In this document: positions 34,283 to 45,974 of the stretch, piece by piece
How the letters are laid out: each line of letters starts with the position of its first letter
How positions within the stretch are numbered: position 1 is the stretch's first letter
DNA from: Craterostigma plantagineum
Taxonomy: Eukaryota; Streptophyta; Magnoliopsida; Lamiales; Linderniaceae
NCBI GenBank assembly: GCA_027422505.1
Contig: JAPQWV010000125.1
Location: 124,001 to 188,000, forward strand
DNA: 64,000 bases
Reading direction: 5' to 3'
The notes under the pieces: generated by a model
Database searches by the model: none
Told to the model about the DNA's origin: nothing
Seen by the model: the letters and a program-made list of their open reading frames with translations, nothing else
Translations under genes and position numbers: made by a program

Positions 34283-34960
34283 CTGCGAAAGACCCAGTTC
34301 GAAACTTCAATCTTCTCTTTCCCAGCGAGACAAAAAAAAAAAAAAAACCCAATATCTTTCACATGACCGCTTAGCTTCCAAGAAACTTCAGCTGCCCAGA
34401 AAGATTCCTCTGAGAAGATGGAGTCGTTGGATCAGAATTCGAAACATGACGTCAACAGACCGACATTTCTTGGTCGATCTTTGACATAAATTAAAGCTTT
34501 CTTGAATTAATAACTGGAATTAGATTGGCTCTGAAAATTTTCTTGGGAGGTAAACTGGTAGCTGAAGCTGAGGAGAGGAGACGATTAGATTAAAGAAGCG
34601 TGAAGGGTTGCTGACGTGGCGGCTGTCGTATATATTGTCAATGAGAGGTACAACCAAAGTCGTGTAACCAACATACACAGCAGAGGTAAAACTGTCTCTG
34701 TGTGTCTATGTAGTGAATCTATTTTATTTTAATAAAAAAAATGAACGATGGAAATAATTGGTTATTAATCTATAGAGAATCCCATTCCCGTGTTTGTAGA
34801 AGATTTAGAAAGATAATTACTGTGATAACTAACTACAGAGTCAAGTCATAGTCAAAATTAAATCAATTATCTTGTCTCTCAATTTTCATTTATATGGAAA
34901 AGATTCTTCAATTATTTGTAAATAATTAAATTAGTTATTGTATAATTAGTTATCTTTAGA
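34283..34960. other. promoter/5' UTR side of the glycosyltransferase gene
   Basis: Leader for the minus-strand gene and AT-rich DNA. No gene. Confidence 0.45.
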
Positions 34961-35321
34961 AGAGGAATTTTATGGTGCTCAGGTGGGCACCTGTTGATGT
35001 GGCACCGATTCGTGCCATGTCCGCATCCCACATCGACACTAAGGTTATGTCGTCTTAATTAACACCTTCTAGGTGCCATTTATCGATATTTCGGATGCTG
35101 ATGTGACATATTGACGCCTTACATAACATTTTACGTGTCAATGAAATTTATCGCGTCAATATGCCACATCAGCATCCGAAATATCGATTATTGGCACCTA
35201 GAAGGTCTTAACTAAGATGACATAACCTTAGATGTCGATGTGGTATATTGACATGGCACGAATCGGTGCCACATCAACAGGTGCCCAGTGCTCACGTAAG
35301 GTGAGCACCATAAAATTCCTC
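34961..35321. mobile_element. Mutator-type foldback MITE 2
   Basis: Inverted arms of about 150 bases: GAGGAATTTTATGGTGCTCA at left recurs inverted at right, and GATATTTCGGATGCTGATGTG pairs with CATCAGCATCCGAAATATCG near the centre. Flanks ATCTTTAGA (34952-34960) and ATCTTTATA (35322-35330) form a 9-base duplication with one mismatch. Non-coding, 361 bases. Confidence 0.8.
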
Positions 35322-35330
35322 ATCTTTATA

Positions 35331-35819
35331 AAAGTAAAAAGATAATTATATCATCATTCTCATTATCTATGTGAAGATATATGTGTTGGATGGACTATTT
35401 GTCTTCATTCCTCGTATAGAAAACCTTACTAGTAATATAATTTGCAAATGTCGAGAGGCTATCGTATACATGAATCTTTTGTCGACTTTTAGTGGAAATA
35501 ATTTTCACGGGCTTGTACGAATTCATTAATTTGGTAAATAGTGTAAATATATCGACAAAGTATAAACGTGACTAATTAAGAATGACTGTGTTGCTATAAA
35601 CTGGTGCCATGGATTTCCATATTCTTCTAAAGGGACTCTCATAAAGTAAAAAATCCCATGATTATCATAAATGAATCACAAGAAAAAAAAGGCTGCTCAT
35701 AAATAGACAACGACCTATATGCATGAGTGAAGTCTACATCTAAGATTGATTTTTCTTGAAGCAATCTAAATTAACCAAGAAAATATTCTTCTTGGAATTT
35801 ACTAAAACTTTGAATTCCA
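35331..35819. other. AT-rich spacer upstream of eIF1A
   Basis: No gene or repeat recognised. Confidence 0.4.
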
Positions 35820-35988
35820 GGCCCAAAAGGCCCAATAATCAATGCTAAGGCCCAATGTATTTGTACGCTGTAGAGAAAAGGTCAATATAACGAAACACAA
35901 GGATCGATCTCAGAGCATATCAGAGAAAGAGGGAAAATTGCAAAATAACACTTGAGATAAGTAACCTCAGCCGTCCGATCTAGGGTTT
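35820..35988 (+). promoter_or_regulatory. eIF1A promoter with site-II and telo-box motifs
   Basis: Three GGCCCA (site II, TGGGCC/T type) motifs at 35820-35825, 35829-35834 and 35849-35854, and a telo-box-like CTAGGGTTT at 35980-35988, 27 bases before the ATG. In plants this pairing marks translation-machinery genes bound by TCP factors. Confidence 0.7.
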
Positions 35989-36014
35989 TTTTACGGTCGT
36001 CGTCTTTCGCGGAG

Positions 36015-36973
36015 ATGCCGAAGAACAAGGGTAAGGGAGGTAAGAATCGGAAGAGGGGAAAGAACGAGGCCGATGATGAGAAGAGAGAGTTGGTTTTTAA
36101 GGAGGACGGGCAAGAGTATGCTCAGGTTATGCGTATGTTGGGCAACGGTAGGTGCGAGGCGACGTGCATCGATGGCGTGAAGCGTCTTTGCCACATACGT
36201 GGGAAGATGCACAAGAAGGTTTGGATTGCCGCCGGCGACATCATCCTCGTCGGACTTCGCGACTATCAGGTAAACCTTGCTTCGATGATTACAGTTAGCG
36301 TCTTCTACAGTGCCTTCGATTTGTGATTTCCTTTTGTTTTTGTTAATCTGATTTTTCGAGTTGTTTTCCTTATCGTTTTTTAATTCAATCTTCTTGACCG
36401 ATTCTTGCAACCATCGATACATACACCCCAACTACTTCTCTTCGGAATTCAAAATTATTAGGGTAAAGAAACAAAAGAAACACCTTAGCAAGCTAGGCCT
36501 TTGGCTGTGGTTCTCCGAAGAACATGGGATTCGATTGATGCGCTACTTTTCGTTGGTTTGGATAAGTAAATGCCCCCTCGCAATGGCAATTCATTTTGTG
36601 CTATGTGAACTCTTTCTGATTTTCAGGAAATTTGCTATTCCATTGCACGTAGCAACTGCCTTTGCCTTTCTAACAGTGTTTGCATCGATGGGTGACGGAA
36701 CTTTTTGAGTGTTAAGCACGTTTTCTTGAAATTTTTATACTTTCTTAATTGTCGTATGTACAAACTTACTTTGGATGCAAATTATTGCAGGACGATAAGG
36801 CTGATGTGATCCTCAAGTACATGCCCGACGAAGCCAGGCTGTTGAAGGCTTACGGCGAACTCCCAGAGAACACGAGGCTCAACGAAGGTATCGCTGGCGA
36901 AATGGACGAAGAGGACGATGGCCCAGGAGATGCGTACATCGAATTCGAGGATGAAGACATCGACAAGCTGTAG
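36015..36973 (+). CDS. eIF1A: translation initiation factor eIF1A
   Basis: Two exons, 36015-36269 and 36791-36973, joining in frame to 145 residues, the normal eIF1A length. The basic N-terminal tail ([20 protein letters not shown]) leads into the S1/OB fold: [47 protein letters not shown]. Exon 2 continues [20 protein letters not shown] and ends in the acidic tail [14 protein letters not shown]. The factor promotes scanning and Met-tRNAi placement on the 40S subunit. The 520-base intron holds nothing else. Intact. Confidence 0.95.
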
Positions 36974-37295
36974 AAAGTTCAAGGCTTACCTCAGAAGTCC
37001 TTCATCAGTCATAATATCAAAGTACTCTGTTTTCACCCAAGGTAGAGCGTTCCATTATCTTGTAACGTAATCAAACTCAGATATTGATTGAGTCTTTATG
37101 TGTGGGATTTTTTACATATTAATCTCATGTCTTCGTTAAATAACGGGCAGATTCTGCTTCATTGTGATTTTTTCTCTTCGTGAGTATTATTATCCTTCGA
37201 TGGGGAGGAAGAATGCAAATATGCACAACTGAAGTGCTGTCTGCAACAGAAATATTCTCTTTCTTACACAGAACAGAAACAAGCGATGAAGAACC
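36974..37295. other. convergent spacer, eIF1A and CURT1A-like
   Basis: 3' UTR sequence of both neighbours. Nothing else seen. Confidence 0.5.
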
Positions 37296-38297
37296 TTATT
37301 CAGTTCCAGCGATCTTCTTCTTCACCGCCTCAATATCAGTCACCAGCTCTTTCCAACTCAGACTGAAACAAACAAACAAACACAATACAAGTCGATCGAG
37401 TCGTTGGGATATTGTAGAAAGGGCAGAACTGAATGTTTAAAAAGCTCTTTTTTTTTTACCTTGAAAAGAAGGTAACGGTAGATGAACCACCCACTGTATC
37501 CAAGACTGACGAGTTCCATGATCTTGGGGAGCTTTGTTCATACGACATAAGGGATAAGGAATGAGGCAACCTTAAATGTATGTATTATCAGTCGAATCGA
37601 AGTCGAACGTAGACTTACCAAAGGGACAGCGTTGATTGCGCCCACACGGCGGTGGAAGCTAACCAAATGCCCACAGTTGCGCCGCCTCCGTAGAGAATTA
37701 CTGTCGACTTATTCTCGACGGCGTCCCACTATAAGTGATCGAATAATTCGTTCGGTTTTATTTTCTCGCACTCAGTTTGGTTTAAGGAAATTAATAAGGA
37801 TGAAATGTATGAGGATTCTTTTCGCCAAAAGGTCGAAGAACATCTCTCCAATTTTCTTCGATTTTGAATACTGTCTTATGAAGCACAAAGAAAAGGGAAG
37901 AATTGGGGAATAACAATTTACCTTTTTCTTTTAGGTCTGCTATTAGTTCGTTGGGATGCCTTGACCAGTAGCTTATATGGCGTGCTTGACTCTGTTTCCA
38001 ATTATAAAGCACGAATGTTTGTGTGTGTGTCTTATTAAGATCAAAAGAAACTAAAGATTAAGTTTTGATTACTGGACGTTTTTGCAAGGATTGGAATTAT
38101 GGAACTCTAAAAACAAAGTACATTGGCGGCTTCTAATCAAATTATTAGTAAAGGAGAAGGTGAAAGGCTCCACCTTTGAGTTGCTTCACCTGAACAGAGC
38201 AAATAGATGCAGGCAAAGGAGAGAATGCAAGGGCGTGTTTGGCTGTGGGATTACGGTGCATCAACACGGCCATTGAAGTGGAAGCTACGGCTGCCAT
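37296..38297 (-). pseudogene. CURT1A: CURVATURE THYLAKOID 1A-like gene with multiple frame breaks
   Basis: CURT1 proteins bend thylakoid membranes at grana margins. Minus-strand exons: 38174-38297 (MAAVASTSMAVLMHRNPTAK, a plastid transit peptide); about 37922-37953 (NELIADLKEK); about 37627-37728 (WDAVENKSTVILYGGGATVG then IWLASTAV); about 37472-37530 (LPKIMELVSLGYSGWFIYRY-LLFK, the second amphipathic/TM block); 37296-37362 (SWKELVTDIEAVKKKIAGTE). Conserved residues are excellent, but frames do not join: an extra A in the LKEK homopolymer, a missing base at about 37646 (AV-VGAINAVPL), and an extra G at the start of the last exon. Either a young pseudogene or a region of uncorrected sequence error. 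Confidence 0.75.
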
Positions 38298-38790
38298 TTT
38301 GCTCCTCTCTCTCTCTCTAACCATACTCATTCCCCCGTCGCCCGCCCTCCCCACAGCCTCGAGTCTCCCTGTTGTGGGACCTCGTCTCTCCCGACCATCG
38401 GGTCATGAGCCTTTTCTCCCTAGTGGAGCAATCAGTCCGATGAGGACAAAATCCAGACGTCGAATGCCAGGTTAAAGTGAAGAGTATCGTAGAGTTTTCC
38501 TAATGGCTTTTTCTGTTATGGTTCTTTAGTTCTTCGTCGTAGATTATGTATGATATTCTGTTTTCTATCGATTTTTTGTCCCTTGTGGATTCTTTTCTCT
38601 CCATGTGGGAATGTTTGTTCCCTTGTGGGATTATTTGGTACTCTATATGAGCCTTTGTTCTCCTGGTTATGTACCGGTGAGACCCTTCGGGCTATTTAGC
38701 CATGTGTCTTGCTATCATTTGGAAAAAATGGAGTGTGTCATATTACTGGGAATAAAATCCCACTTTAGCACAGAAGTCCAAACTCATAAT
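38298..38790. other. upstream region of the CURT1A-like gene
   Basis: Promoter of the minus-strand gene plus low-complexity TTTGTTCCCTTGTGGGA-like repeats near 38570-38640. No gene. Confidence 0.4.
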
Positions 38791-39000
38791 CGCTGGTGGA
38801 GGCAGGATGCTCAATCAGTGGGGTCCATTATAATTGGACCCCAAACTCAATATTTTGAAAATATTTCAATGGGGTCCTAATAGTGTGATTGTTTCCAATT
38901 TTAGACATATGATTACAAAAATCACATTCTTTTATTAATATTTTTTTTTCTTTCAGTGGGGTTCCGTGACCCCACTAAACCTAATGTGGCTTCGCCACTG
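38791..39000. mobile_element. short hAT-like MITE (CAGTGGCG... type ends)
   Basis: Left end CGCTGGTGGAGGCAGGAT; right end in reverse complement CAGTGGCGAAGCCACATT. Flanks CTCATAAT (38783-38790) and CTCATAAG (39001-39008) are an 8-base duplication with one mismatch. Inside, TGGGGTCC/GGACCCCA words are mirrored. 210 bases. Confidence 0.6.
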
Positions 39001-39054
39001 CTCATAAGTCGTGTGGTTCCACTCTAAAACCAATAAAGGGAGTTTTCCCACAAG

Positions 39055-39290
39055 CTTGCAAGAATCTTCTGACGCTTTCAATCCTCAAGCAGGACTCTTC
39101 TTCTGTCTTGGTTCTCGTTCGCCATTCCTCTTCTAGGATATACTTGTCAATGCGGACTCCCGAAATTGCTGACATGTCCACTCATGTCTTTGCCTAACAG
39201 AACATTGCTCGGCTTCAAGTTGCAGTGAACGATGGGAGTTGCATCATGGCCATGGTGGAGATATTCCAAGGCCATTAGTCAACTTTTCGA
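39055..39290 (-). pseudogene. LRR receptor-like kinase fragment
   Basis: Minus-strand reading gives ALEYLHHGHDATPIVHCNLK then PSNVLLGKDMSGHVSNFG, the catalytic-loop region of LRR receptor kinases. The catalytic Asp of HxDLKPSN is Asn and the following DFG is NFG; a stop (PH stop QVYPRRGMANE) interrupts what follows. A short, dead fragment. Confidence 0.7.
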
Positions 39291-39630
39291 GTCTAACATT
39301 TTGAAAAATTTACATTCTGAATTTTGATCAAAGAAATTTTTCGACAATAAAATTTTCGATCCCAAAACTTTAAGAAAAAAAATTTCGTTTAGTTTATCGT
39401 GTGTAGTTGTTTTCTGTGCCACTTCTCTAACTAATCAATGTGGGACTTGAGTTTGATACCCAACACACATTTTAATTTTATATATTATATTTCCAACAGA
39501 AAGAAAGTACGAAAACATACCGTGTGCTTTTGGGTTGTGATAGAGTTCGTACAAAACGGAGTAAATGTCAGTGTATACTTAAAGTGGTTCGCATTTCATT
39601 TAATCCTCGCCTGTTAGAAACCTCTTTGAT

Positions 39631-40145
39631 TTATAGTACCTTAACAGCGTTGGAGATTCCCGAGGCAATCCGAGGCTCGAACTTAGGAATCCCGTCGTGG
39701 CCCACCGACGAAAAGTCGTAGGCAATGTCGTGTTGTCCGATGAAGATTGCGTAAAGGGCTTTCCCGAATATGTCGGGCCTAGGAAGATTGGTTTCTTCTT
39801 CTGGGAGAGAAGAATAATAACCTCGTAATATCACATAAACCAATTTAGTCCTCGATTTTGTCGAGTTTGAACTAAATTACTCCTTCAGGCAACAGTTTAC
39901 TCGGAAGAATAAGCATGTGCGCGCACGTGATGGCTTCCTTAATGAAATCTAGGGGAAAAAAAGGAAATCGAGCAAGAAAATTTCAGAGTTGCCTGAGAAT
40001 TGAACTTTTCGACTCGGGCTTTGAAGAGCTTCATCTGATTTATCTGAAACTGTAAGTAAAAAGGGAACAATTTTGCATGGACCGATATTACGAACAAAGC
40101 CAACCAAGAAATAAGTGTGAAGAGATCCTTGTGAAGAAGAGCCAT
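39631..40145 (-). pseudogene. GDSL esterase/lipase remnant
   Basis: Two minus-strand pieces. 40145 downward: a signal peptide (MALLHKDLFTLISWLALFVI then SVHAK) followed, within about 25 residues, by FQINQMKLFKARVEKFNSQ. 39843-39631: LPRPDIFGKALYAIFIGQHD, a typical GDSL block III region (GxND is here GQHD), and SSVGHDGIPKFEPRIASGIS. The N-terminal block with the nucleophilic GDS serine and the C-terminal DxxH are absent, so it cannot be an active hydrolase. Confidence 0.7.
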
Positions 40146-40685
40146 TACCGTCTCTTTGCATAAGCTTGCTTGAGTTTGGTCTAGCTGGTTTATAATAGAC
40201 GTAATAAACTATAGACGGGTTTTTTTTTTCCAGCGTAAGGCGCGTGGCGTCTTTGGTATGTGTACACTTTTTCTGCGCATCATTCACATGCAAGGATGCA
40301 TGCAAGGATTTCGTGAAAGGATATGATACGAAGGCATAGAAGTAGAAGCATTTTTGGTTGAATAATTGGATTGGCTTTTCTTCGTTTGATGTTTGTAGAT
40401 ATCTTTGCATTTGGGCCTTGTGATTAGTGAGATGGGTTTAAATAATAGATTGGATCTAGAGTTGACCATAAGAAAGAAGCTTGTTTTCATTGCCAAAATC
40501 AACGGACCCAACAATCGAAGCTTAGTCCTAATTTTAGTACAAGGGATGAATCGGTATTTTTCCTCCTTGTATATTGAATGCGTGAAATCGAACCATATAT
40601 TCTGAATCATCAGAATTTTTACCAAAAGGCACTAAATAAAAGCTGAGGTCTATTGACAACCTATAAAACGATTATTAGCAAAAGT
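40146..40685. other. spacer between GDSL remnant and SPA-like gene
   Basis: No gene recognised. Contains the SPA-like 3' UTR at its right edge. Confidence 0.4.
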
Positions 40686-43600
40686 TCAAAGCAAGCTTAG
40701 GATCTCTATGCTTCCATTAGAGTTAGCAGCAACAACCATCTCAAATTTCTTCATGCAACAAACACTCGAAACAAAGTCGTCTTCTCCTTCGTTTTCCTCG
40801 AGCTTATGACAAGCTATCGGCATCGGCAACGACATGTCATAAGCATATACCTGACGACGAAAAAGAAAGAAAAAAAAACTCGTAAGAGTTCGCCAGGCAC
40901 ACTTTTGCATTTCTTAGCATTCCTCACTAATATCCTACGAGGCGACGTTTTACGCCACCTTTTGCATGTACTTCTTACGTAACTATGAAATTGGTTGCAT
41001 GCATAGCCCTAATATAGTAGTAGTAGCACCAGACAAAAAAATATGTCTCCAACTTTTTTTCGATACTTGTAATCAGAGGAGGAGACAAGCATATTGTAAG
41101 AATCATAGTAGTAGTAGCACCAGTAGTAGTAACGAAGTATACCTCATTAGTTTCAGAACCACACATTATGTAACCATCTAACACTGTCAACCCCACAAAG
41201 TTCTGCATGAAGCATTAAAAAACTTATGAAAACGCACACACACACACCAGCACACACACGGTCGGAAACGTTTCGAAAAAAAAAAAAAGAAAACTAACCT
41301 TTTCGTTAGTATGTCCTTTGAAGGTGAGACTGCACGCCTTGGGAGAGGGTCCATCCGAGCGAGTTTTCGTCAGGTCCCATAGCTTCAAAGTACCGTCGAC
41401 CGAAGAAGAAACGATGGTTTTTGAGTCCAAAAACCTTACGTAGCTTACCGCCTTGTCATGGCCGGACAGCGCGCACCACGGGACCCGCGTGTGTCTGAGG
41501 TCGTAGCTGTAGATTTTCGAATCCGCCGAGCCAAAAGCCAAGAAATGTGAGGCAAAGGGAGAGCACTGAACGCAGCATACGTTCGCCTGGTTCCATATAC
41601 ACCCTGTCGAATCTTTCTGCACGACGGAAAAGATTTCGAGGTATTTTGCAATCGACGCCTAAAAGTCTCGTGTATGAACAAGGTTTTTTCCTCGAGGTTC
41701 TCGTCTATTCCTAGATGAAAAGTACGATTGCTATAATATATGATATACTTCCTTTAAGGTTAAACTCTAAGGTGAAGTGGTCACTCAACATGGTATCAGA
41801 ACTCAAGTGTAAATCCTCATGACTGTCTATTTAAAATACTACACGTCTAAGGTTATATCAGCCAATACGTGGGGGAATGTTGAGAATAAAAATATATAAA
41901 CAAGCATAAACTTACAGGCGTTAAGTGGTCAGTCATTCATCACACCGTTTTTTCAGATAGTCGGAGAAAGAAGAGACTTTATTTATTACCTCGTTGACGG
42001 TCCAAATTCTAACAGAGCAATCGTCGCCGCCGGTGGCGAACTTGGCCGGATCTAACCGAAAGAAGTCGACCGACCAAGCCCTCTTTCGGTGCTCATCGTA
42101 CCTCGACAACACGCGCCCCTTATTCACGTCCCAAACCTTCGAAACACAAATATGAATCGCCATAGAAAAAAATATACGACCAAAAAACGACGAAATAGAG
42201 AAAAAAGAACACATGATGCCTGAACAAGGCCGTCATAATCTGCAGAAGCAATGTAATTCCTCATGTATCTGTTCCAGCAAATCGAGCTGAACCTCGCACT
42301 GTTCGTCATCTGAACCGTCGGGTAATGCACGTCGATATTGTCATACTTCATAAGCGAACGCCGCTCGAATATCTTAATCTTCTTCGAAATTCCCGCCGCG
42401 GCTACAAATTCTTCGTCCCTATCCGTACTCAGCGAAGAAATCACGCCGTTACTAGGGTTGAAAATATCGCCCCCGTTCCTCCTCAATTTTCCGCGCTTCT
42501 CAAACCCTCTGCAATGCGCAAGCTTGCAAATCCCTTCGAAGAACCTTCCCGTGCGATCTTCCGATCGTTTTTCGAATCCTCCCAACACTTCGTCGGCGGA
42601 CCTGTCTCTGCCGAGCGCTTCTTCTTCGCCTTCATTTCGGTCGAGTGCTTTTGCGCCGAAGTAGGCATTTTCGAGCTGGCGCATGTGCTGTTCGGACAGC
42701 CCGCTTGGAATTGCAGCTCGTCCTTCGTCCTCGACGGCGTTCGGCGATTGCGAGAAATTATGCGATCTTTCGAGCGCTCCAATGTCCGCGTCCAGGTAAT
42801 CTATGCGTTCCGACAAGTCGGAGACTTTTTTCTGCTTAGAACTTTTGAGCGAATCGAGGAAGTCGAGGAGGAGATCCGATTCGAAGTCGTCGACGGCGCC
42901 CGACGGTGATTCCTCGTCGATGCGTGTCGAATTGGGATTCGCTAATCCTCTCATCAGCTCGCATTGCAAGATATCCCTGATTCGACATGCCGTAATAATA
43001 TTGAAAAGATAATATATTAAATTAAAAAATGTGATACATCAGAGCTCACAGACCAAGGAGGTCTCGAGTACGAATCTCACGACCGCCCATTAAATGAACA
43101 TTGCAAGTCTATAACGCTAGAAAATAAAGAAACCAGCATAGACGTTGCTGAACTTGTTGGAAATATAAGATGTTAAAATTAAAATATGATACACCCTCTC
43201 GTGCCTTAAACTTTTAGGTGCAGTGATCGTTCGGCATGAATCAGAGCAAATTCACCTGGTTATCGGGCGAGAAGAGGGCTCGGGATGGAGAAGCCAGAAG
43301 CAAAATCCCGCTTCCCTCGGGTGCTCCGAAAGGAAGCTAACGGGCAAAATTCGATGGCGAAGGTCGAACATCTCCGTCGAACGAGATTCGACCGATTCGA
43401 AGCTGCGGAGGAACTGTAAGAACAAGAGACAAAATTCAGACGAAAAAATTAATATTACAGAGAATTTCACCTTCAAATAATACCTCAACCAGCAAAAGCC
43501 CAAGGCAGTACACATTAAAGGACTGCAAATATCCAAATTCAAGGCTCTCCTCTTCACAACTATACCACTTAGACTCCATAGAAAAAATGTCGGCCTTCTT

Positions 43601-43966
43601 CGACGAACTCACGGCGAGATTTCTTCGATCGATCTTTTGCTTCTTCTTCTCCTTCGCTGCTACGAAGCCGCTGTCGTCGGAGGGTATTTGCGTCAATCTG
43701 CCGACGTATTTTACATCGCCAGCTTCGGTTAGGGCGAACGAGGATGGCTTTAAGTCGAGCAAGGCCATTCCCTTACAGTGCACGGCGTTCACCATCTGAA
43801 CGATCTTTCTGAAGATGACGAGATTTTCGATCTTTCTCACGTCCGAATGGTTCTTATTGCAGAGTATCCATTCCCGCAAATTGATCCCAGAAAGATGATC
43901 GTCGGTGGTCGACTTCTTCGAATTACGGAGATTCTCTGCAGCTGATGAATATCCATACTTGCCCAT
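40686..43966 (-). CDS. SPA (SUPPRESSOR OF PHYA)-like COP1 partner, SPA3/SPA4 type
   Basis: SPA proteins join COP1 in the CUL4-DDB1 ubiquitin ligase that degrades HY5 and CO in darkness. Seven exons: 43484-43966, 43256-43413, 42220-42976, 41990-42136, 41299-41616, 41143-41202, 40686-40850, joining in frame to 695 residues. Kinase-like N-terminus (INLREWILCNK, IVQMVNAVHCKGMALLDLKP), MFDLRHRILPVSFL and GFCFWLLHPEPSSRP; acidic coiled-coil region; WD40 repeats IFNPSNGVISSLSTDRDEEF, IASADYDGLVQ, VWDVNKGRVLSRYDEHRKRA, FATGGDDCSVRIW, LAFGSADSKIYSYDLR, ALSGHDKAVSYVRFLDSKTI, SSSVDGTLKLWDL, NFVGLTVLDGYIMCGSETNE, ending SSVCCMKKFEMVVAANSNGS. Intron 3 starts with GC rather than GT (CAG|GCATCA at 42218). 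The kinase-like domain lacks a glycine loop and is shorter than in SPA1. Intact. Confidence 0.9.
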
Positions 43967-44570
43967 GAAGAAGAACTCTGAGAAATGAGAAAGTTGATGG
44001 AGTTTGGGACGTGTTTGTGAATTCAAGAGGTTGTTTACTACATGAGATTACACTAATAGTTGCTTGGACCTTCTTCTCTTTTACGATGATGTCTTCAGCT
44101 TGTCACTCTTGTCCGAATTATAAAGCAGTATTTTTCTTCCATAAAATATAGTGCTCCACATCGGATATATATATATATATATATATACTGACACACGCAC
44201 TCACACAGATATATATAAATATATATTATATATCTAAATATATATTCCTTCAAATCCAAGAACACTAATCGCAGTGTTTTTTACATGCACTTGGGAAACT
44301 GATTTTTGCGGTGGTTTCAAAATGGATTCATAGTTTATCCAGAGATGCTGAGAGACTTTGAGATAAATAATATATAATGTAAATATATAAACATTATATA
44401 TATATATATACATACTTAAATGACATGGAGAAGAAGATAAATCTCGTCATCTTAATCCATGAATGCGTGAGGAAGTTACAAAGGGTTACATTTACGATGC
44501 AGACTGTCCAATCCAAAGCATATACTTTCTATTGGGATAACAATATGTATTTATTTTATGCTACAAGAAC
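43967..44570. other. SPA-like promoter and AT microsatellites
   Basis: (AT)n tracts near 44168-44187 and 44395-44411. No gene. The SPA-like promoter and 5' UTR should lie in 43967-44170. Confidence 0.45.
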
Positions 44571-45279
44571 TAGGGATGAGCAAAAATATCCGAAAATCGG
44601 ATTCCGATCCGGTATCCGGTTTTCAAAACCCAAAAAAACGGATATCCGATTTTAAAAACCGGATCGGATATCCGATCCGGTTTATTTTAAAATAAACCGG
44701 ATCGGATACGGATAGTGGTTTGTCTAAAATCCGGATATCCGATATCCGGTTTTATATTTAAAAAAATTTATAAAAATAAAAAAAATAGTCCAAAAAGAAA
44801 ATTGAAGGTCCAAAAATGAAAAAAATATATATATTTAAATTTATATTATTTTATTATTGCAAAAAACTTTGTTAGAGAACTGAGATAAAAAAAAACATAA
44901 AAACATCGAGATGAAAGTTAAAAAATTAATGTGAATTTGTGGTATTGTGTTTATTATTTATTATGTAACTTCAAATCATAAATTCACATATTGTGTGAAA
45001 TATGTCTAGAAATTCTTATATAAAAAAAAATATATATTTTTATTGTGATAAGAAATAAAAAATATGATTTTAAAAATAAAATAAATGAAAATATAAGAAA
45101 AATAAATTTAAAAATCGAATGCGGATATCCGGTAAAAATATCCGAATAAACAGGATATCCGATTTTCGGATATCCGATTAAAACCGGACGGATACGGATA
45201 CCATTTTTCGATATCCGAAAATCCGGATATCCGAATTCGGATATCCGAAAAACCGGATATCCGGTTTTGCTCACCCCTA
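44571..45279. mobile_element. hAT MITE rich in GGATATCCG repeats
   Basis: Left end TAGGGATGAGCAAAA and right end, reverse complement, TAGGGGTGAGCAAAACCGG. Flanks ACAAGAAC (44563-44570) and ACAATAAC (45280-45287): 8 bases, one mismatch. Both ends carry dense GGATATCCG and CCGGAT words with an AT-rich centre. Non-coding, 709 bases. Confidence 0.8.
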
Positions 45280-45561
45280 ACAATAACAAGAGGAGCTCAA
45301 ACACATATAAATCTATAATCAGTAAAAATAAATAAATAAATGAATAAAATGATTATTTTATATAAATACGAATGCAACTCGTGTGCAATAGGATACCATG
45401 CAAAGGGAAGTAATTGGATAAACATGGACGAATCTGAATACATAAACTCCCCAAAATGGAAAGTCTTAGTAGTAAAGTCTTAATATTCTTTTTTCTTTTC
45501 TCTTATTTTATATTCTTCTATAAATATCGGGCTGATATTGGCGACAACACAGATGTCGGTT

Positions 45562-45910
45562 CGAAACTACTAGAAGAGTCCCGTAAATTCTTTTAATTGG
45601 TGTAGTAATAATATTTGCATACTATTTTTAGCATACGACTATGTACATTGAACTCGTATTTTGTGTACAAACTACGAGAACTCTTAGTGAAGTAGACTTT
45701 CGAAACTACTAGAACAGTTCCGTATAAATTCTTTTAATTGCTTTAATAAAATTTGCATACTATTTTTAGCATACGTACATTGAACTCGTATTTGTGTAGA
45801 AACTACGAGAACTCTTACTGAAGTAGACTTTCGAAACTACTAGAAGAGTTGGGTAAACATTGAACTCGTATTTTGTATAGACACTACTAGAACTCTTAGT
45901 GAAGTAGACA
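45562..45910. repeat. tandem repeat, about 139/131-base units, 2.5 copies
   Basis: Copies start at 45562, 45701 and 45832 with CGAAACTACTAGAA; each contains CATTGAACTCGTATTTTGTG and GAACTCTTAGTGAAGTAGAC. The third copy has an internal deletion. Confidence 0.8.
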
Positions 45911-45974
45911 TACTTTTTTTGATACCTTGTAAGTTAAAAAACAACAAAGCAGAACTCCAACTGACATGTAAACC

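Noticed and set aside
42325..42909. 194-codon plus-strand frame opposite the SPA-like gene
   Set aside because: Antisense of SPA-like exon 3; no family resemblance.
44571..45279. GGATATCCG repeats as an EcoRV-like or satellite array
   Set aside because: Explained as MITE subterminal repeats by the matching ends and flanking duplication.
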